Position numbers and translations under genes: made by a program
Notes under the pieces: model-generated
Databases searched by the model: none
What the model was told of the DNA's origin: nothing
What the model saw: the letters and a program-made list of their open reading frames with translations, nothing else
Source: Knoellia koreensis
Lineage (GTDB): Bacteria; Actinomycetota; Actinomycetes; Actinomycetales; Dermatophilaceae
Assembly: GCF_013041615.1 (NCBI RefSeq)
Contig: NZ_JABEPQ010000001.1
Span: 362,879-426,878, forward strand
DNA length: 64,000 nt
Direction of reading: 5' to 3'
In this document: positions 49,957 to 59,235 of the stretch, one piece after another
Numbering within the stretch: the first letter of the stretch is position 1
Layout: each line of letters begins with the position of its first letter

Positions 49957-50157
49957 ATGAAGTTGAACCGACGCAACGAGCGCGGCGAGGCGTCCGCAGC
50001 CGTCGTCCTCGTGCTGAGTCTTCTGCTCGGCGGTGGCGCCGCGGCCGCGGCTGTCGCCACCGTCGTGAGCACGCAGGGCCCCGGCGACTCCAGCGCCGTG
50101 CAGTCCGGACCCAAGGACGTGCTCCCGCCGGACCAGATCCTCAACTACGGCGGCTGA
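49957..50157 (+). CDS. DUF2613-family small membrane protein
   Basis: 66 residues: a basic N-terminus MKLNRRNERGE, one membrane segment (about 14-39, rich in Ala and Gly) and a short extracytoplasmic tail ending PPDQILNYGG. This matches the DUF2613 family; in mycobacteria a DUF2613 gene (Rv0236A) lies beside aftD (Rv0236c), as here within 2 kb. A GGGAAGG ribosome-binding site favours ATG 49957 over GTG 49945. Function unknown; an accessory role for the arabinosyltransferase is plausible. Confidence 0.75.
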   Translation: MKLNRRNERGEASAAVVLVLSLLLGGGAAAAAVATVVSTQGPGDSSAVQSGPKDVLPPDQILNYGG

Positions 50158-50160
50158 GCC

Positions 50161-51318
50161 TCACACTCGCTGCGAACGGGCGTCGGTCATCGCGACCGGC
50201 GCCCTTCGTCGTGCCGTGTGGTCGAGGAGCTCGCGCCAGTAGGCGGCAGTGCTCGCCCAGGTGAACTGCGCGGCATACTCCCGGGCCTGGGCGCCGAGGC
50301 CCTCCCGAGCCGCCGCGTCACCGAGCAGGCGAGACACCTGCCGGGTCATGTCGTCGAGGTCCTCGACCAGCACGCCGGTGGCGCCGTCGACGATCGACTC
50401 CGACAGGCCGCCAGCGTCGCGGTAGGCCACGGTGGGGACGCCGTGGCTGGCCGCCTCGACGACGCACAGTCCCCAGCCCTCCTTGACGCTGGGGGCAAGA
50501 GCGACCCATCCGGCCGCCAGCTCGGCGTGCTTCGTCGCGTCGTCCACGAACCCGAGGAGCGCCACGTCGTCGGCGACCCCGGACGCCAGCGCGTGCTCGG
50601 CGATGCGGTCGTGCCACCAGCCGTGCCCGATGACCCGCAGGCGGAGCCCGGGGTGTGTCGGGCGAAGCCGGGCGACGACGTCGATGGCGTGCTCGACCCG
50701 CTTGTGCGGCACGAGCCGGCCGAGGACCACGATGGTGGGGTCCATGGAGCGGCCGACGTTGAGCGCCAGCGGTGCATCGGTGCCGTTGTGGATCACGGCG
50801 ATCCGTCCGGCGTCGACGCCGAGCTCGGTCAGCTCGTCACGGGTGCGCGAGGAGACCGTGGCGTACTGGTTGCGGCGGTAGAACCGGGGGGCGATGCGGG
50901 ACTCGACGAACCAGCCGACCCTGGCCGCGACCGGACCGAAGACCACAGGCCACTGCTCACGGTGCACGTGGTGCACGAGGACGATGACGGGAGTGCGCGT
51001 CGCCAGCGGTGAGAAGAAGGGGATGCCGTTCTGGCTGTCCACGACGACGTCGTAGGCGCCGTGGCGCCGCTCGTCACGGCGCAGGGCTCGCAGGGCTGCC
51101 GGGTAGACCGTGAGGCGGCCGCCGGCTCGGCGGTAGCGCACGCCTTCCTTGGTCTCGTCCGGGGCGGCGCCGTCGTGCGCAGCGCAGTAGATGGTCACCT
51201 CGTGGCCCGCCGCCGCCAGCTGTGCGGCGATGGTCTCGATGTAGTGCTCGGCGCCACCACCCTCGGGGTGGGTGAAGTCGCGCCAACTCAAGAATGCGAG
51301 GCGCACCCGGCTGCCCAT
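50161..51318 (-). CDS. GT4-family glycosyltransferase
   Basis: 385 residues, GT-B fold. The N-terminus LAFLSWRDFTHPEGGGAEHYIETIAAQLAAAGHEVTIYC is the acceptor domain; the C-terminal nucleotide-sugar domain has VVLGRLVPHKRVEHAIDVVARL and the signature VKEGWGLCVVEAASHGVPTVAY (E-x7-E type). It transfers a sugar from a nucleotide donor at the cytosolic membrane face; the sugar is unknown. ATG 51318 has GAGG upstream; an in-frame ATG at 51375 is less likely. Convergent with the DUF2613 gene with 3 bases between stops, divergent from the methyltransferase. Confidence 0.87.
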   Translation of the reverse strand: MGSRVRLAFLSWRDFTHPEGGGAEHYIETIAAQLAAAGHEVTIYCAAHDGAAPDETKEGVRYRRAGGRLTVYPAALRALRRDERRHGAYDVVVDSQNGIPFFSPLATRTPVIVLVHHVHREQWPVVFGPVAARVGWFVESRIAPRFYRRNQYATVSSRTRDELTELGVDAGRIAVIHNGTDAPLALNVGRSMDPTIVVLGRLVPHKRVEHAIDVVARLRPTHPGLRLRVIGHGWWHDRIAEHALASGVADDVALLGFVDDATKHAELAAGWVALAPSVKEGWGLCVVEAASHGVPTVAYRDAGGLSESIVDGATGVLVEDLDDMTRQVSRLLGDAAAREGLGAQAREYAAQFTWASTAAYWRELLDHTARRRAPVAMTDARSQRV

Positions 51319-51388
51319 CCTCACGATTTGATGGCCGATTCGGCCAAGTTGACTGGCGGGTAACCATACCCGCACTAGGGTTCTGCGG

Positions 51389-52159
51389 GTGGTCGAGTCG
51401 GGGAAGAAGACGCCGCCACGCCCTCTGCCCCGGGGGTCGCTGCGGCGCTCCGTTGCGCTCTTTCGAGCCTTCCTCGTCGAGCAGACCGACCCGGATCGCT
51501 TCTACTCGACGCTCGCCGTCGACTCGGTCGCGGAGGTGCTGCGCTGGACGCCGCTGCGCGGCGCGAGTGTCGTCGACATCGGCGGCGGGCCGGGCTACTT
51601 CGCCGACGCCTTCGAGGCCGCCGGGGCCCGGTATGCCGGGATCGAACCGGACGTGGGCGAGCTCACCGCGCGCGGCCATGTGGGTGGCAACGCCGTCCGT
51701 GGGTCGGGCCTGGCCCTGCCGCTGGCGGACGGCGCGGTGGACGTCGCCTACTCCAGCAACGTGCTCGAACACGTGCCGTCGCCGGAGCGGATGGCGGATG
51801 AGCTGCTGCGGGTGGTGCGGCCTGGTGGGCTCGTGGTGTTGTCCTGGACGCCGTGGCTGTCGCCCTGGGGTGGTCACGAGACGGCGCCGTGGCACTACCT
51901 GGGTGGGCGCCGAGCCGCGGACCGGTATGCCGCGCGGCACGGTCGGCGACCCAAGAACGACTTCGGTCGGTCGCTGTTCGCGTGCTCGGCCGGCCGCATG
52001 ATGCGCTGGCTCCGGGCGGTGGAGGCCGATGGTGCGGTGGAGGTCGTCGAGGTGCTTCCGCGCTACCACCCGTGGTGGGCGAAATGGGTGATCCGCGTGC
52101 CCGGTCTGCGCGAGGTCCTCAGCTGGAATGCCGTGCTGGTCCTGCGGCGGGTGACGTGA
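51389..52159 (+). CDS. Class I SAM-dependent methyltransferase
   Basis: 256 residues. VVDIGGGPGYFADAFEAAGARYAGIEPD (near 61) is the SAM motif I and acidic loop; [51 protein letters not shown] covers motifs II-III. The substrate is unknown; position between a GT4 enzyme and AftD suggests glycan or lipid-linked sugar methylation. TAGGGT at 51376-51381 predicts a start one base before GTG 51389. The stop overlaps the AftD GTG (GTGA), so the two are translationally coupled. Confidence 0.83.
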   Translation: MVESGKKTPPRPLPRGSLRRSVALFRAFLVEQTDPDRFYSTLAVDSVAEVLRWTPLRGASVVDIGGGPGYFADAFEAAGARYAGIEPDVGELTARGHVGGNAVRGSGLALPLADGAVDVAYSSNVLEHVPSPERMADELLRVVRPGGLVVLSWTPWLSPWGGHETAPWHYLGGRRAADRYAARHGRRPKNDFGRSLFACSAGRMMRWLRAVEADGAVEVVEVLPRYHPWWAKWVIRVPGLREVLSWNAVLVLRRVT

Positions 52160-55100
52160 CGTCATCGACCCATCGGGACGACCGCCTGGTCTGGCGAGTA
52201 CGTCTGCTCGCTGCGTCGCTGTTCCTCGCGGCGCTGATGTTCCACCAGGCACCGGGCCGGGTCGTGCCCGACACGAAACTGGACCTGACGGCTGACCCCG
52301 GTGGGTTCCTCGCGAGGGCCCTTTCGATCTGGGACCCGCAGGGCCAGTTCGGACAGTTGCAGAACCAGGCCTACGGCTACCTGTTTCCCGTCGGCCCGTT
52401 CCACTGGGCCTTGATGGAGGCGGGGGCCCCCGCCTGGGTGACCCAACGGCTGTGGTGGAGCGTTGTCGCAGTCGTTGCCTTCCTTGGCATGTGGCTGCTC
52501 TCCGGGGCCCTCGGCGTCGCAGATCGTGGGCCGAGGTTCGTGGGGGCGCTCCTGTTCGCCCTGAGCCCCCGCATCGTGAGCGAGCTGGCCATCACGTCGG
52601 TCGAGGTGTGGCCCTACGCCATGGCGCCTTGGGTTCTGTTGCCACTGGTCGTCCCCGGTCGCCGGTCATGGTGGTGGCGGGTCACCGCCTCGGCCGTCGC
52701 CTTCACCTTTGTCGGTGGGGTCAACGCAGTCGCGACCGGAGCCACGCTGGTGCTGCCTGCCCTGTGGCTCCTGACCCGGCACTGGTCGGTGCGGCACGCG
52801 CTGCGTTCCATCGGCTGGCTGGTGGCGATCGTGCTGGTGTCCCTGTGGTGGTCAGTGCCCCTTGTGCTGTTGGGGCGCTACAGCCCGCCGTTCCTCGACT
52901 GGATCGAGAACGCCCCGGTCACGACGCACTTCGCAAGCCCCTGGGAGGCCCTTCGAGGCACCACGACCTGGCTGAGCTACCTGTCCGTCAGCAACGGCCC
53001 CAGCTGGCCGGCCGGGTGGGCGTTCGTCACCCAGGGGGTCATGGTCGCCGTGACAGCCGCTGTCGTCGCCCTCGGGGTGGCTGGACTCGCCGCGCGATCC
53101 TGCCCGGAGCGGCGATTCTTGCTGCTCGCTCTGGTGACAGGGTTGGCGCTCGTAACCCTGGGGCATGTCGGTGCAGCCGGAGGGCTGGGGGCGTCAACGA
53201 CACAGGCATTGCTGGACGGCGCGCTGTCTCCGTTGCGCAACACCCACAAGTTCGAGCCGGTCGTCCGCGTGGCGCTCGTGTTGGGGGCGTGCCATGCACT
53301 GTCGGTCCTGCAGGCGAGGCTCCAGCGTTGGGCGACACCGACCTGGCTGGGCCCGGTGTTGGTGGGGTCGCTCGTGGTTGCTCTCGTGGCCCCAGGCGTC
53401 CAGGGCGTCATGCCTCGCCCGGAGTCCTACCGAGCGATCCCGTCGTACTGGACTGAGACCGCGAGCTGGTTGGACCGCCAGCCTGGCCCGGGTGGGGTTC
53501 TCGTCGTCCCGGCCGCCAGCTTCGCCGACTTCACGTGGGGCTCGACGAAGGACGAACCGCTCCAGGCACTGTTGCGCCGACCCTTCGCGGTCCGGGACGC
53601 GGTCCCTTTGGGCTCGGCCGGTGCGACCCGACTGTTGGACGAGGTGCAGCGGCAGCTCGGGAGCGGCAAGGGGACACCGCAGCTCACCTGGATGCTTCGC
53701 TCGGCAGGCGTTCGCTTTGTCGTGGTGCGCAACGACTTGCGGACCGACGTCGTGCCGAACATCGGGCTGCAGGTGCACCAGGCACTCGCCGACGCCGGGC
53801 TCGCACGGGTCCGAACCTTCGGGCCGGTCATCGACACCACGGCCCAAGAACCCGCCGAGACCAGGGACGCGTTCACCCGGCTGCCGTATCCCAGCGTCGA
53901 GGTCTATGACACGGGAGGGCCCGTGGGGGGAACCCAGGTCGATTCGTCGCGCGTGGTGGGCGTGGCAGGCGGCCCCGAGGACATGGCCCGCTCGGTCGAG
54001 GCGGTCGGCGCTGATGCGGCCGTGTCGGCTGCGGATGCGGGACCCAGCGGATTCGAGCCATCGACTTGGGCTGTCACGGACGGCAACCGCCGACGGGAGG
54101 TGTTCTTCGGCCGGGCCAGCGACAACATCTCGGCGACGCTGGCCGCGGGCGACCGAGGCCGTACCCGACGTTCCGTCATCGACTACGAAGCGCCACCCAT
54201 GACGCCCCAGTCGGTGCGCAGGTGGGACGGTGACCTGCTCGACGTGCGGGTCTCCTCGTCTGCCTCGGACGCCAACGCCACCTTGAGGATCGGACCGGGA
54301 GCCGGCCCGGCGGCAGCCGTCGACGGTGACGCCGACACAGCGTGGGTGTCGGGTCGGTTCGGCGTGGCCCGCGGTGAGTGGCTCGAGCTGTCGTTCCGCT
54401 CCCCGCGCCCAGTCACCGGCATGACGGTTCGACTGAGCCAGCCACAGCAGGTGGGGGCGCCACCGAGCCGGGTCAACGTCACGACGGACGGCGGCAGCGT
54501 CAGCAGTGTCTTGTCCCGCAGCACGGAGCCACAGCAAGTGGCCACGCCGTCCACGCCCACGTCCAGGGTTCGGATCACGATCACCCAGGTGCAGAACACC
54601 GGGCCGGAGAACGGCGTCGCGATCGGCGAGGTCAGCATCCCCGGCGCTGTCCTCGGCTCGTCGGTGGGAGTGAACGGGGGCAGCCTGCCCGCGGACGAAA
54701 GTCCGTACTACGTGCTGGGAACACCCACGAGCGGATCGGCGGCCTGCATCCGTGTCGCGGAGCGCCCGCTGTGCTCGGACGCGCTGAGCCGGCCGGCCGA
54801 GGAATCGAACGGGCTGCGACGCGAGATCGAGGTCGTGCGGTCAGAGAACGTCCGGGCCTCCGGTACGGCGGTGGTGCGCCCGGGACCTGCTGCCGATCGC
54901 CTGGTGGACGACCTCATGCCCTACCGCGCGAAGGCGAGCAGCCGGGCAGTCCCCGACCTCGCCGGGCGGCCGGGAGCGGCGGTGGACGGCTCGCTCGAGA
55001 CCGGCTGGGTGGCAGGGAAGGACGACCCTGACCCCACGCTCGAGGTGGTCCTCCCGGAACGGGCGCCGACAAGGGGGGCACAGTTCCAGGTGGACGAGTT

Positions 55101-56277
55101 CCTCGCGGCCTCGCGACCGGACGAGGTGGAGGTCTCCCTCGACGACGGTCGCCGACGCAGGCTTACGGTTGACGCGGAGGGTCGGGTCAGCTGGCCCGAG
55201 ACACGTGCCAAGGTTGTCTCGTTCAGGTTCCTGCGAACCAGCGAGAAGCGAAGCGTCGACGCCGCGGGACTGGTCAGTGTCCTGCCCGTCGGAGTGTCCG
55301 AACTGGTCATCGCCGGAGCCCCCAAGGCGTCGTCACCGCCACGCACTGCTGCGACAGGTGCAACCTGTGGCTTTGGCCCCGGGCTCACGGTCAACGGGCG
55401 GCGTCTGGACACGCAGGTGGATGGCACGGTGGGGGAGCTGCTCGACGGACGCCCCATGGCATGGCGAGTCTGCGGCAACGGGGATCTTTCGCTGCCGGCT
55501 GGGGTCGCTGTGCTCGATGCACCGGCCACCGAAGCCTTCCGCCCCGATTCACTGGTCCTGCGACCGGCGGCAGCAGGTACGACCTCGGCAGGAGCGGGCC
55601 AAGGCGCTGCGCTCGACCAGCGCTGGAAGTCCGCCACGCAGTTCGACCTCAGGGTCCAGCCCCGAGAAGAGACCTCGCTGATCGTCCTGCCGCAGAACTT
55701 CAGCCCGGGTTGGCGCGCCACTACAGACGCGGGCAAGGCGCTCACCCCGATCCGGGTGAACGGTTGGCAACAGGGCTGGGTGGTTCCGCAGGCGACGAGT
55801 GGCCACGTCACCATGACCTTTCCAGCCCAAGGATGGTTCCGGTTCGGGTTGGTCGCTGGCGCGGCTGCCGTGCTGCTGACAGCTGCGGTGATGTACCTGA
55901 CGCGCCGACGACGGCCGACCGTGGCCACCACAGAGCCGACCGCGGCGGGCTGGGTGACGGGACTGGCCCTCGCGCTGGTCGTGTTGGGTTTCGGAACGGT
56001 GGGCGCCGCTGCTGCGTTGGCCGGCCTCGTGGTCGCCGGGGTCATGCGCTCGAGGATGCAGGCGGTGCCGCTCGTGGCCGGAGGTCTCATCCTCGTGGCC
56101 GGTGCGTGGGCAGTGACCGGTCTCTGGCCGACCGGCGGTGCCGGAGTGACGTCGAGCGCCGTTCAGCTGTTCGCGTTGACGGCCGTCGCCGTCGCCGTCG
56201 CCGCAGGTTCGAGTGCGTGGGGTGGAACCGGATCCCCACGTCTGGCGCGGCGCATCAGGGGACGTTCCAGCCAGTAG
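52156..56277 (+). CDS. aftD: AftD-like alpha-(1->3)-arabinofuranosyltransferase
   Basis: 1373 residues. The N-terminal GT-C core has about eleven membrane segments, with the AftD hallmark DLTADPGGFLARALSIWDP followed by FGQLQNQAYGYLFPVGPFHWAL. A large extracytoplasmic part contains at least two F5/8-type carbohydrate-binding modules (near 720, AAAVDGDADTAWVSGRF, and near 945, AAVDGSLETGWVAG), and a C-terminal group of membrane segments follows (from about 1230). It adds arabinofuranose from decaprenyl donor to envelope arabinan. The gene has no GTATGCCG site in 4.1 kb. Its 3' end overlaps the convergent acyltransferase by 115 bases. Confidence 0.9.
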   Translation: MTSSTHRDDRLVWRVRLLAASLFLAALMFHQAPGRVVPDTKLDLTADPGGFLARALSIWDPQGQFGQLQNQAYGYLFPVGPFHWALMEAGAPAWVTQRLWWSVVAVVAFLGMWLLSGALGVADRGPRFVGALLFALSPRIVSELAITSVEVWPYAMAPWVLLPLVVPGRRSWWWRVTASAVAFTFVGGVNAVATGATLVLPALWLLTRHWSVRHALRSIGWLVAIVLVSLWWSVPLVLLGRYSPPFLDWIENAPVTTHFASPWEALRGTTTWLSYLSVSNGPSWPAGWAFVTQGVMVAVTAAVVALGVAGLAARSCPERRFLLLALVTGLALVTLGHVGAAGGLGASTTQALLDGALSPLRNTHKFEPVVRVALVLGACHALSVLQARLQRWATPTWLGPVLVGSLVVALVAPGVQGVMPRPESYRAIPSYWTETASWLDRQPGPGGVLVVPAASFADFTWGSTKDEPLQALLRRPFAVRDAVPLGSAGATRLLDEVQRQLGSGKGTPQLTWMLRSAGVRFVVVRNDLRTDVVPNIGLQVHQALADAGLARVRTFGPVIDTTAQEPAETRDAFTRLPYPSVEVYDTGGPVGGTQVDSSRVVGVAGGPEDMARSVEAVGADAAVSAADAGPSGFEPSTWAVTDGNRRREVFFGRASDNISATLAAGDRGRTRRSVIDYEAPPMTPQSVRRWDGDLLDVRVSSSASDANATLRIGPGAGPAAAVDGDADTAWVSGRFGVARGEWLELSFRSPRPVTGMTVRLSQPQQVGAPPSRVNVTTDGGSVSSVLSRSTEPQQVATPSTPTSRVRITITQVQNTGPENGVAIGEVSIPGAVLGSSVGVNGGSLPADESPYYVLGTPTSGSAACIRVAERPLCSDALSRPAEESNGLRREIEVVRSENVRASGTAVVRPGPAADRLVDDLMPYRAKASSRAVPDLAGRPGAAVDGSLETGWVAGKDDPDPTLEVVLPERAPTRGAQFQVDEFLAASRPDEVEVSLDDGRRRRLTVDAEGRVSWPETRAKVVSFRFLRTSEKRSVDAAGLVSVLPVGVSELVIAGAPKASSPPRTAATGATCGFGPGLTVNGRRLDTQVDGTVGELLDGRPMAWRVCGNGDLSLPAGVAVLDAPATEAFRPDSLVLRPAAAGTTSAGAGQGAALDQRWKSATQFDLRVQPREETSLIVLPQNFSPGWRATTDAGKALTPIRVNGWQQGWVVPQATSGHVTMTFPAQGWFRFGLVAGAAAVLLTAAVMYLTRRRRPTVATTEPTAAGWVTGLALALVVLGFGTVGAAAALAGLVVAGVMRSRMQAVPLVAGGLILVAGAWAVTGLWPTGGAGVTSSAVQLFALTAVAVAVAAGSSAWGGTGSPRLARRIRGRSSQ

Positions 56278-57389
56278 AAGCTGGCCGACGCCAAGGCCAG
56301 GCTCAAGGGCGCGGTCAGCCCCAGCAGCAGCCAGAAGTGTCCGCCGAACACCACCTGTCCCGTGAGCCGCTCCACCAGCGTGAGGGCGACGAGGTGGTAG
56401 CAGAAGACGCCGTAGCTCACGTCGCCGAGGTACTTGCCGAGTGACCCACCGAGAGCTTGGACGGCCTCCGGCTCCTGTTGGGGGCGGACGGTGAGGACCG
56501 CGGGGAGGACGACAAGGAGGCCGAACGCGGCATACAGGAGGTTCTTTGTCGCGGCCTGGCCCGGCGTGGCGAGCGACAGGTCGTATGGGCCGGCGACAGG
56601 TGAGGTCGCGATCAGGTAGACGCCTGCAGCGACGGACCAGACGGTCCACGGGTGGCGGGCAAGCTCCTCGGCGCGACCAGGCCCGTACAGTCCGCCTTCC
56701 CGGGCTGCCTGCCACAGGCTGAGGGCCATGCCCAGCCCGAACCACCCCACGTAACCGGGCAGCCAGACACCCCAGATGCCGTGGTCACCGGCAGCCGCGA
56801 CAGCCATCCACGCCGCGCCCGCAATGGGGGTGAGGACGAGAAGCGCGAGTCGTAGGTCGACCTCTCGCCGGGAGGCCCGGGTGTGGTGTCGACCACCTCG
56901 CGTGGCAAGAAGCCAGGCGGCGATCGGGAGCACGACGTAGAACGCCGCCTCGGTGGCAAGGCTCCACATCTGGGTGAGCGCCTGTGCTTCGTGTCCGGGT
57001 GAGTAGATCTGCAGGAGTACGGCGTGGCGCAGGTAGTCGCCCACCGCCGCTCGGTCACTCGCGGGAGTCACCAACCAGGCGAGGAGCACGGCGATCCACA
57101 GCGGCGGAAGGATGCGCACGGCTCGGTGCCAGAAGTAGCGCCGGGCACTGGGGGCGCGGCTTCCGGTCACCAGCGCCACCGCGTGCGGCCGGTACAGGAG
57201 GAACCCCGAGATGACGAAGAAAATGGCCACACCGCTGTCCATGCGGGACAGGACTCCGCGGAGCGGACCGTTCAGGGAGTCCCCGCTCTGGAACCCGACA
57301 TGGGTGGTCAGGACCATGAGTGCTCCCAGGGCACGCAGCCCGTCGAGCCCGCGGAAGCTGCGACGGCTGGCCCGCGCCACGACCGTCAT
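56163..57389 (-). CDS. Acyltransferase family 3 membrane protein
   Basis: 408 residues with about ten membrane segments. FRGLDGLRALGALMVLTTHVGF is the family opening (RGLDGLRALA with the catalytic His of the H-x... segment), followed by GVAIFFVISGFLLYRPHAV and RRYFWHRAVRILPPLW. It O-acylates sugars or lipids at the membrane. ATG 57389 overlaps the upstream stop (ATGA on the minus strand). The last 38 codons lie antisense to the aftD end. Target inferred to be an envelope glycan from the neighbourhood. Confidence 0.88.
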   Translation of the reverse strand: MTVVARASRRSFRGLDGLRALGALMVLTTHVGFQSGDSLNGPLRGVLSRMDSGVAIFFVISGFLLYRPHAVALVTGSRAPSARRYFWHRAVRILPPLWIAVLLAWLVTPASDRAAVGDYLRHAVLLQIYSPGHEAQALTQMWSLATEAAFYVVLPIAAWLLATRGGRHHTRASRREVDLRLALLVLTPIAGAAWMAVAAAGDHGIWGVWLPGYVGWFGLGMALSLWQAAREGGLYGPGRAEELARHPWTVWSVAAGVYLIATSPVAGPYDLSLATPGQAATKNLLYAAFGLLVVLPAVLTVRPQQEPEAVQALGGSLGKYLGDVSYGVFCYHLVALTLVERLTGQVVFGGHFWLLLGLTAPLSLALASASFYWLERPLMRRARRGDPVPPHALEPAATATATAVNANS

Positions 57390-59149
57390 GGCGCCGGCTC
57401 CGGGACGCCGACGGTGATGTCTCCGATGCACAGGTTCGTCCGGGGCTCTCGGGTGCTGACGACGACGTAGCGGATGTCCCCCGTGCGCGCCGCGCGGAGG
57501 TATGCCGTGCCCAGCCCGGCGGGCCAAGTGGGTGATCCGCTGACGAGCGCCACCTTCCCGGAGTCACCGACAGCGGTGACGTCGACGGTGGTGTCCGGGT
57601 TGGCGAGGTACCCGATCCTGAAGTACCAGTACCCGCTCGGAACCGGCTGGTCGAGGGGCACGGTCACCGATCCCGTTCCCTTGAGGAGGTATCGGCAGTC
57701 TGCGCCGTTGGTGGAACGGCCCCAGACCTGGAGCCGTGATGCCGTGATGGCGCCGTCATCCCGCACGAGAAGCGGGTCGCTGGAGGGGTCTTGGACCTCG
57801 ACGTCACGTGAGATCAGTCGAGCCACGGCAGGAACTGACCGGTTGTCGCTCAGGGGCAGGATCCGGTCCGGCACCAACGTGTCCCACAGGTTCACCGCAC
57901 CACGATCACGAAGTGATGAGGTCAGGTTGCGCGTGTAGTCCTTGGCCGGGTTCGTCGCCCACAGCTGACCAAAGTGCAGGTTGCTGGCGCCGACGGCGAG
58001 CAGCCAGGCCAGCGCCAGCCCTGTACACGTCGCCCTGCGGACTACGGGGAAGCGGGCGGGAGGCACCAGCGCCAGGCTGGCGACCACGGCAAGAGTGAGC
58101 GGTACCGATGCGTCCGACCAGTAGTGCAGATGTCGTGTGAAGACCGAGCCGAACGTCGCGAACCGGCCGTAGCCGACGACGGCCACCGTCGCGACCGAGT
58201 AACCGACCAGCGCCGCCCACCACCACAGCGCCCGACGATCGCGCAGCACGCACACGCCGACCAGCCCTGCCGCCACGATCGTCCCCGCTGCGGAAACCAC
58301 CCATGGTGGGCTGGCCAGTCCGAAGGACGGTGGAAACTTCGCCGCCCAGGTCAGTGGCCCTCCTGCCACGACGGGCGCCAGGGTGTGCCACAGCGACTCG
58401 GCCCACAGCATCGTCGCTCGAGCGAAGGATGGTGGGTCCGAGGGAGACGGGCCACCTCGCGAAACATAGAGGATGGCGAAGGCCGCGCCCGCCACGGTGC
58501 ACGCCGCGGCCCACCTCCACCACCTATGGACCTTGCGCTCGTCGGAAGTGCTGTCACGTGAAAGAAGGAGAGCTGCCCCACTCAGGACGATGAGAGCAGA
58601 CTTCTCCCAGAACAGCATGGAGGCCAGCAGCGAGCAGGCTGCCGCGACCAGGGACGGATTGCGCCCCCGCTCGCGCCAGTCCAAGGTGCAGTGCAGGAAA
58701 ACCAGCCCGAGCACGTGGGCGGGCAGGTTGTTGACGGCACTCGACAGCGACATGAACGACGGCATGGACAAAGGGGACAGGGCGTAGAAGACCGTACCGA
58801 CCACGGTCAGTCCGCCACGTCCGTAAAGCCGCTGGAGCAGTGCTGCCATGAGCATCACGGCGGCGGCCCACAGGAGACCGCGCAGAACCACGGTGAAGTC
58901 GTAGTTCAGGGGAGCAGCCCACGCGAAGAGGGCGTACGTCGCCCGAAGTCCTGGAGCCAGGTGGTCGTTCACCGGCGTGAGGAGGTCCTCGACCCCGAAC
59001 CCACGGGCGCCGACGATGAGGAAGTCGAGGTCGTCTGCGTACCAGGAACCGCGGCGTGCCAACAGTCCGAGGACACCAGAGGAACCCACGGCGACAGCGC
59101 CAGTGACGCACCACAACCGCGCGTCACCCGCGGCATACCAACGGCGCAT
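57386..59149 (-). CDS. Large GT-C-like membrane protein
   Basis: 587 residues. About eleven membrane segments (to residue 420) are followed by an extracytoplasmic domain of about 165 residues. An early luminal loop with paired Asp, SWYADDLDFL near residue 35, followed by DHLAPGLRATYALFAW, fits the GT-C plan in which loop-1 acidic residues act in catalysis. No precise family recognised. The C-terminal part (VPLDQPVPSGYWYFRIGYLANPDTTVDVTAVGDSGKVALVSG) looks like a beta-sandwich. It is co-transcribed with the acyltransferase (overlap) and divergent from the DUF3068 gene. Confidence 0.65.
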   Translation of the reverse strand: MRRWYAAGDARLWCVTGAVAVGSSGVLGLLARRGSWYADDLDFLIVGARGFGVEDLLTPVNDHLAPGLRATYALFAWAAPLNYDFTVVLRGLLWAAAVMLMAALLQRLYGRGGLTVVGTVFYALSPLSMPSFMSLSSAVNNLPAHVLGLVFLHCTLDWRERGRNPSLVAAACSLLASMLFWEKSALIVLSGAALLLSRDSTSDERKVHRWWRWAAACTVAGAAFAILYVSRGGPSPSDPPSFARATMLWAESLWHTLAPVVAGGPLTWAAKFPPSFGLASPPWVVSAAGTIVAAGLVGVCVLRDRRALWWWAALVGYSVATVAVVGYGRFATFGSVFTRHLHYWSDASVPLTLAVVASLALVPPARFPVVRRATCTGLALAWLLAVGASNLHFGQLWATNPAKDYTRNLTSSLRDRGAVNLWDTLVPDRILPLSDNRSVPAVARLISRDVEVQDPSSDPLLVRDDGAITASRLQVWGRSTNGADCRYLLKGTGSVTVPLDQPVPSGYWYFRIGYLANPDTTVDVTAVGDSGKVALVSGSPTWPAGLGTAYLRAARTGDIRYVVVSTREPRTNLCIGDITVGVPEPAP

Positions 59150-59235
59150 CCCGACATCCCTCGAATAGGCAACTCGCGAAGGCTACTCGCTGGTACGCTC
59201 GCGCAGACTCATTTCAAGGGAGAGAGAGCCGGGGC

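Noticed and set aside
52156..56277. A frameshifted or fused gene because of its great length
   Set aside because: One open frame covers N-terminal GT-C core, carbohydrate-binding modules and C-terminal membrane segments, the known plan and size of AftD.
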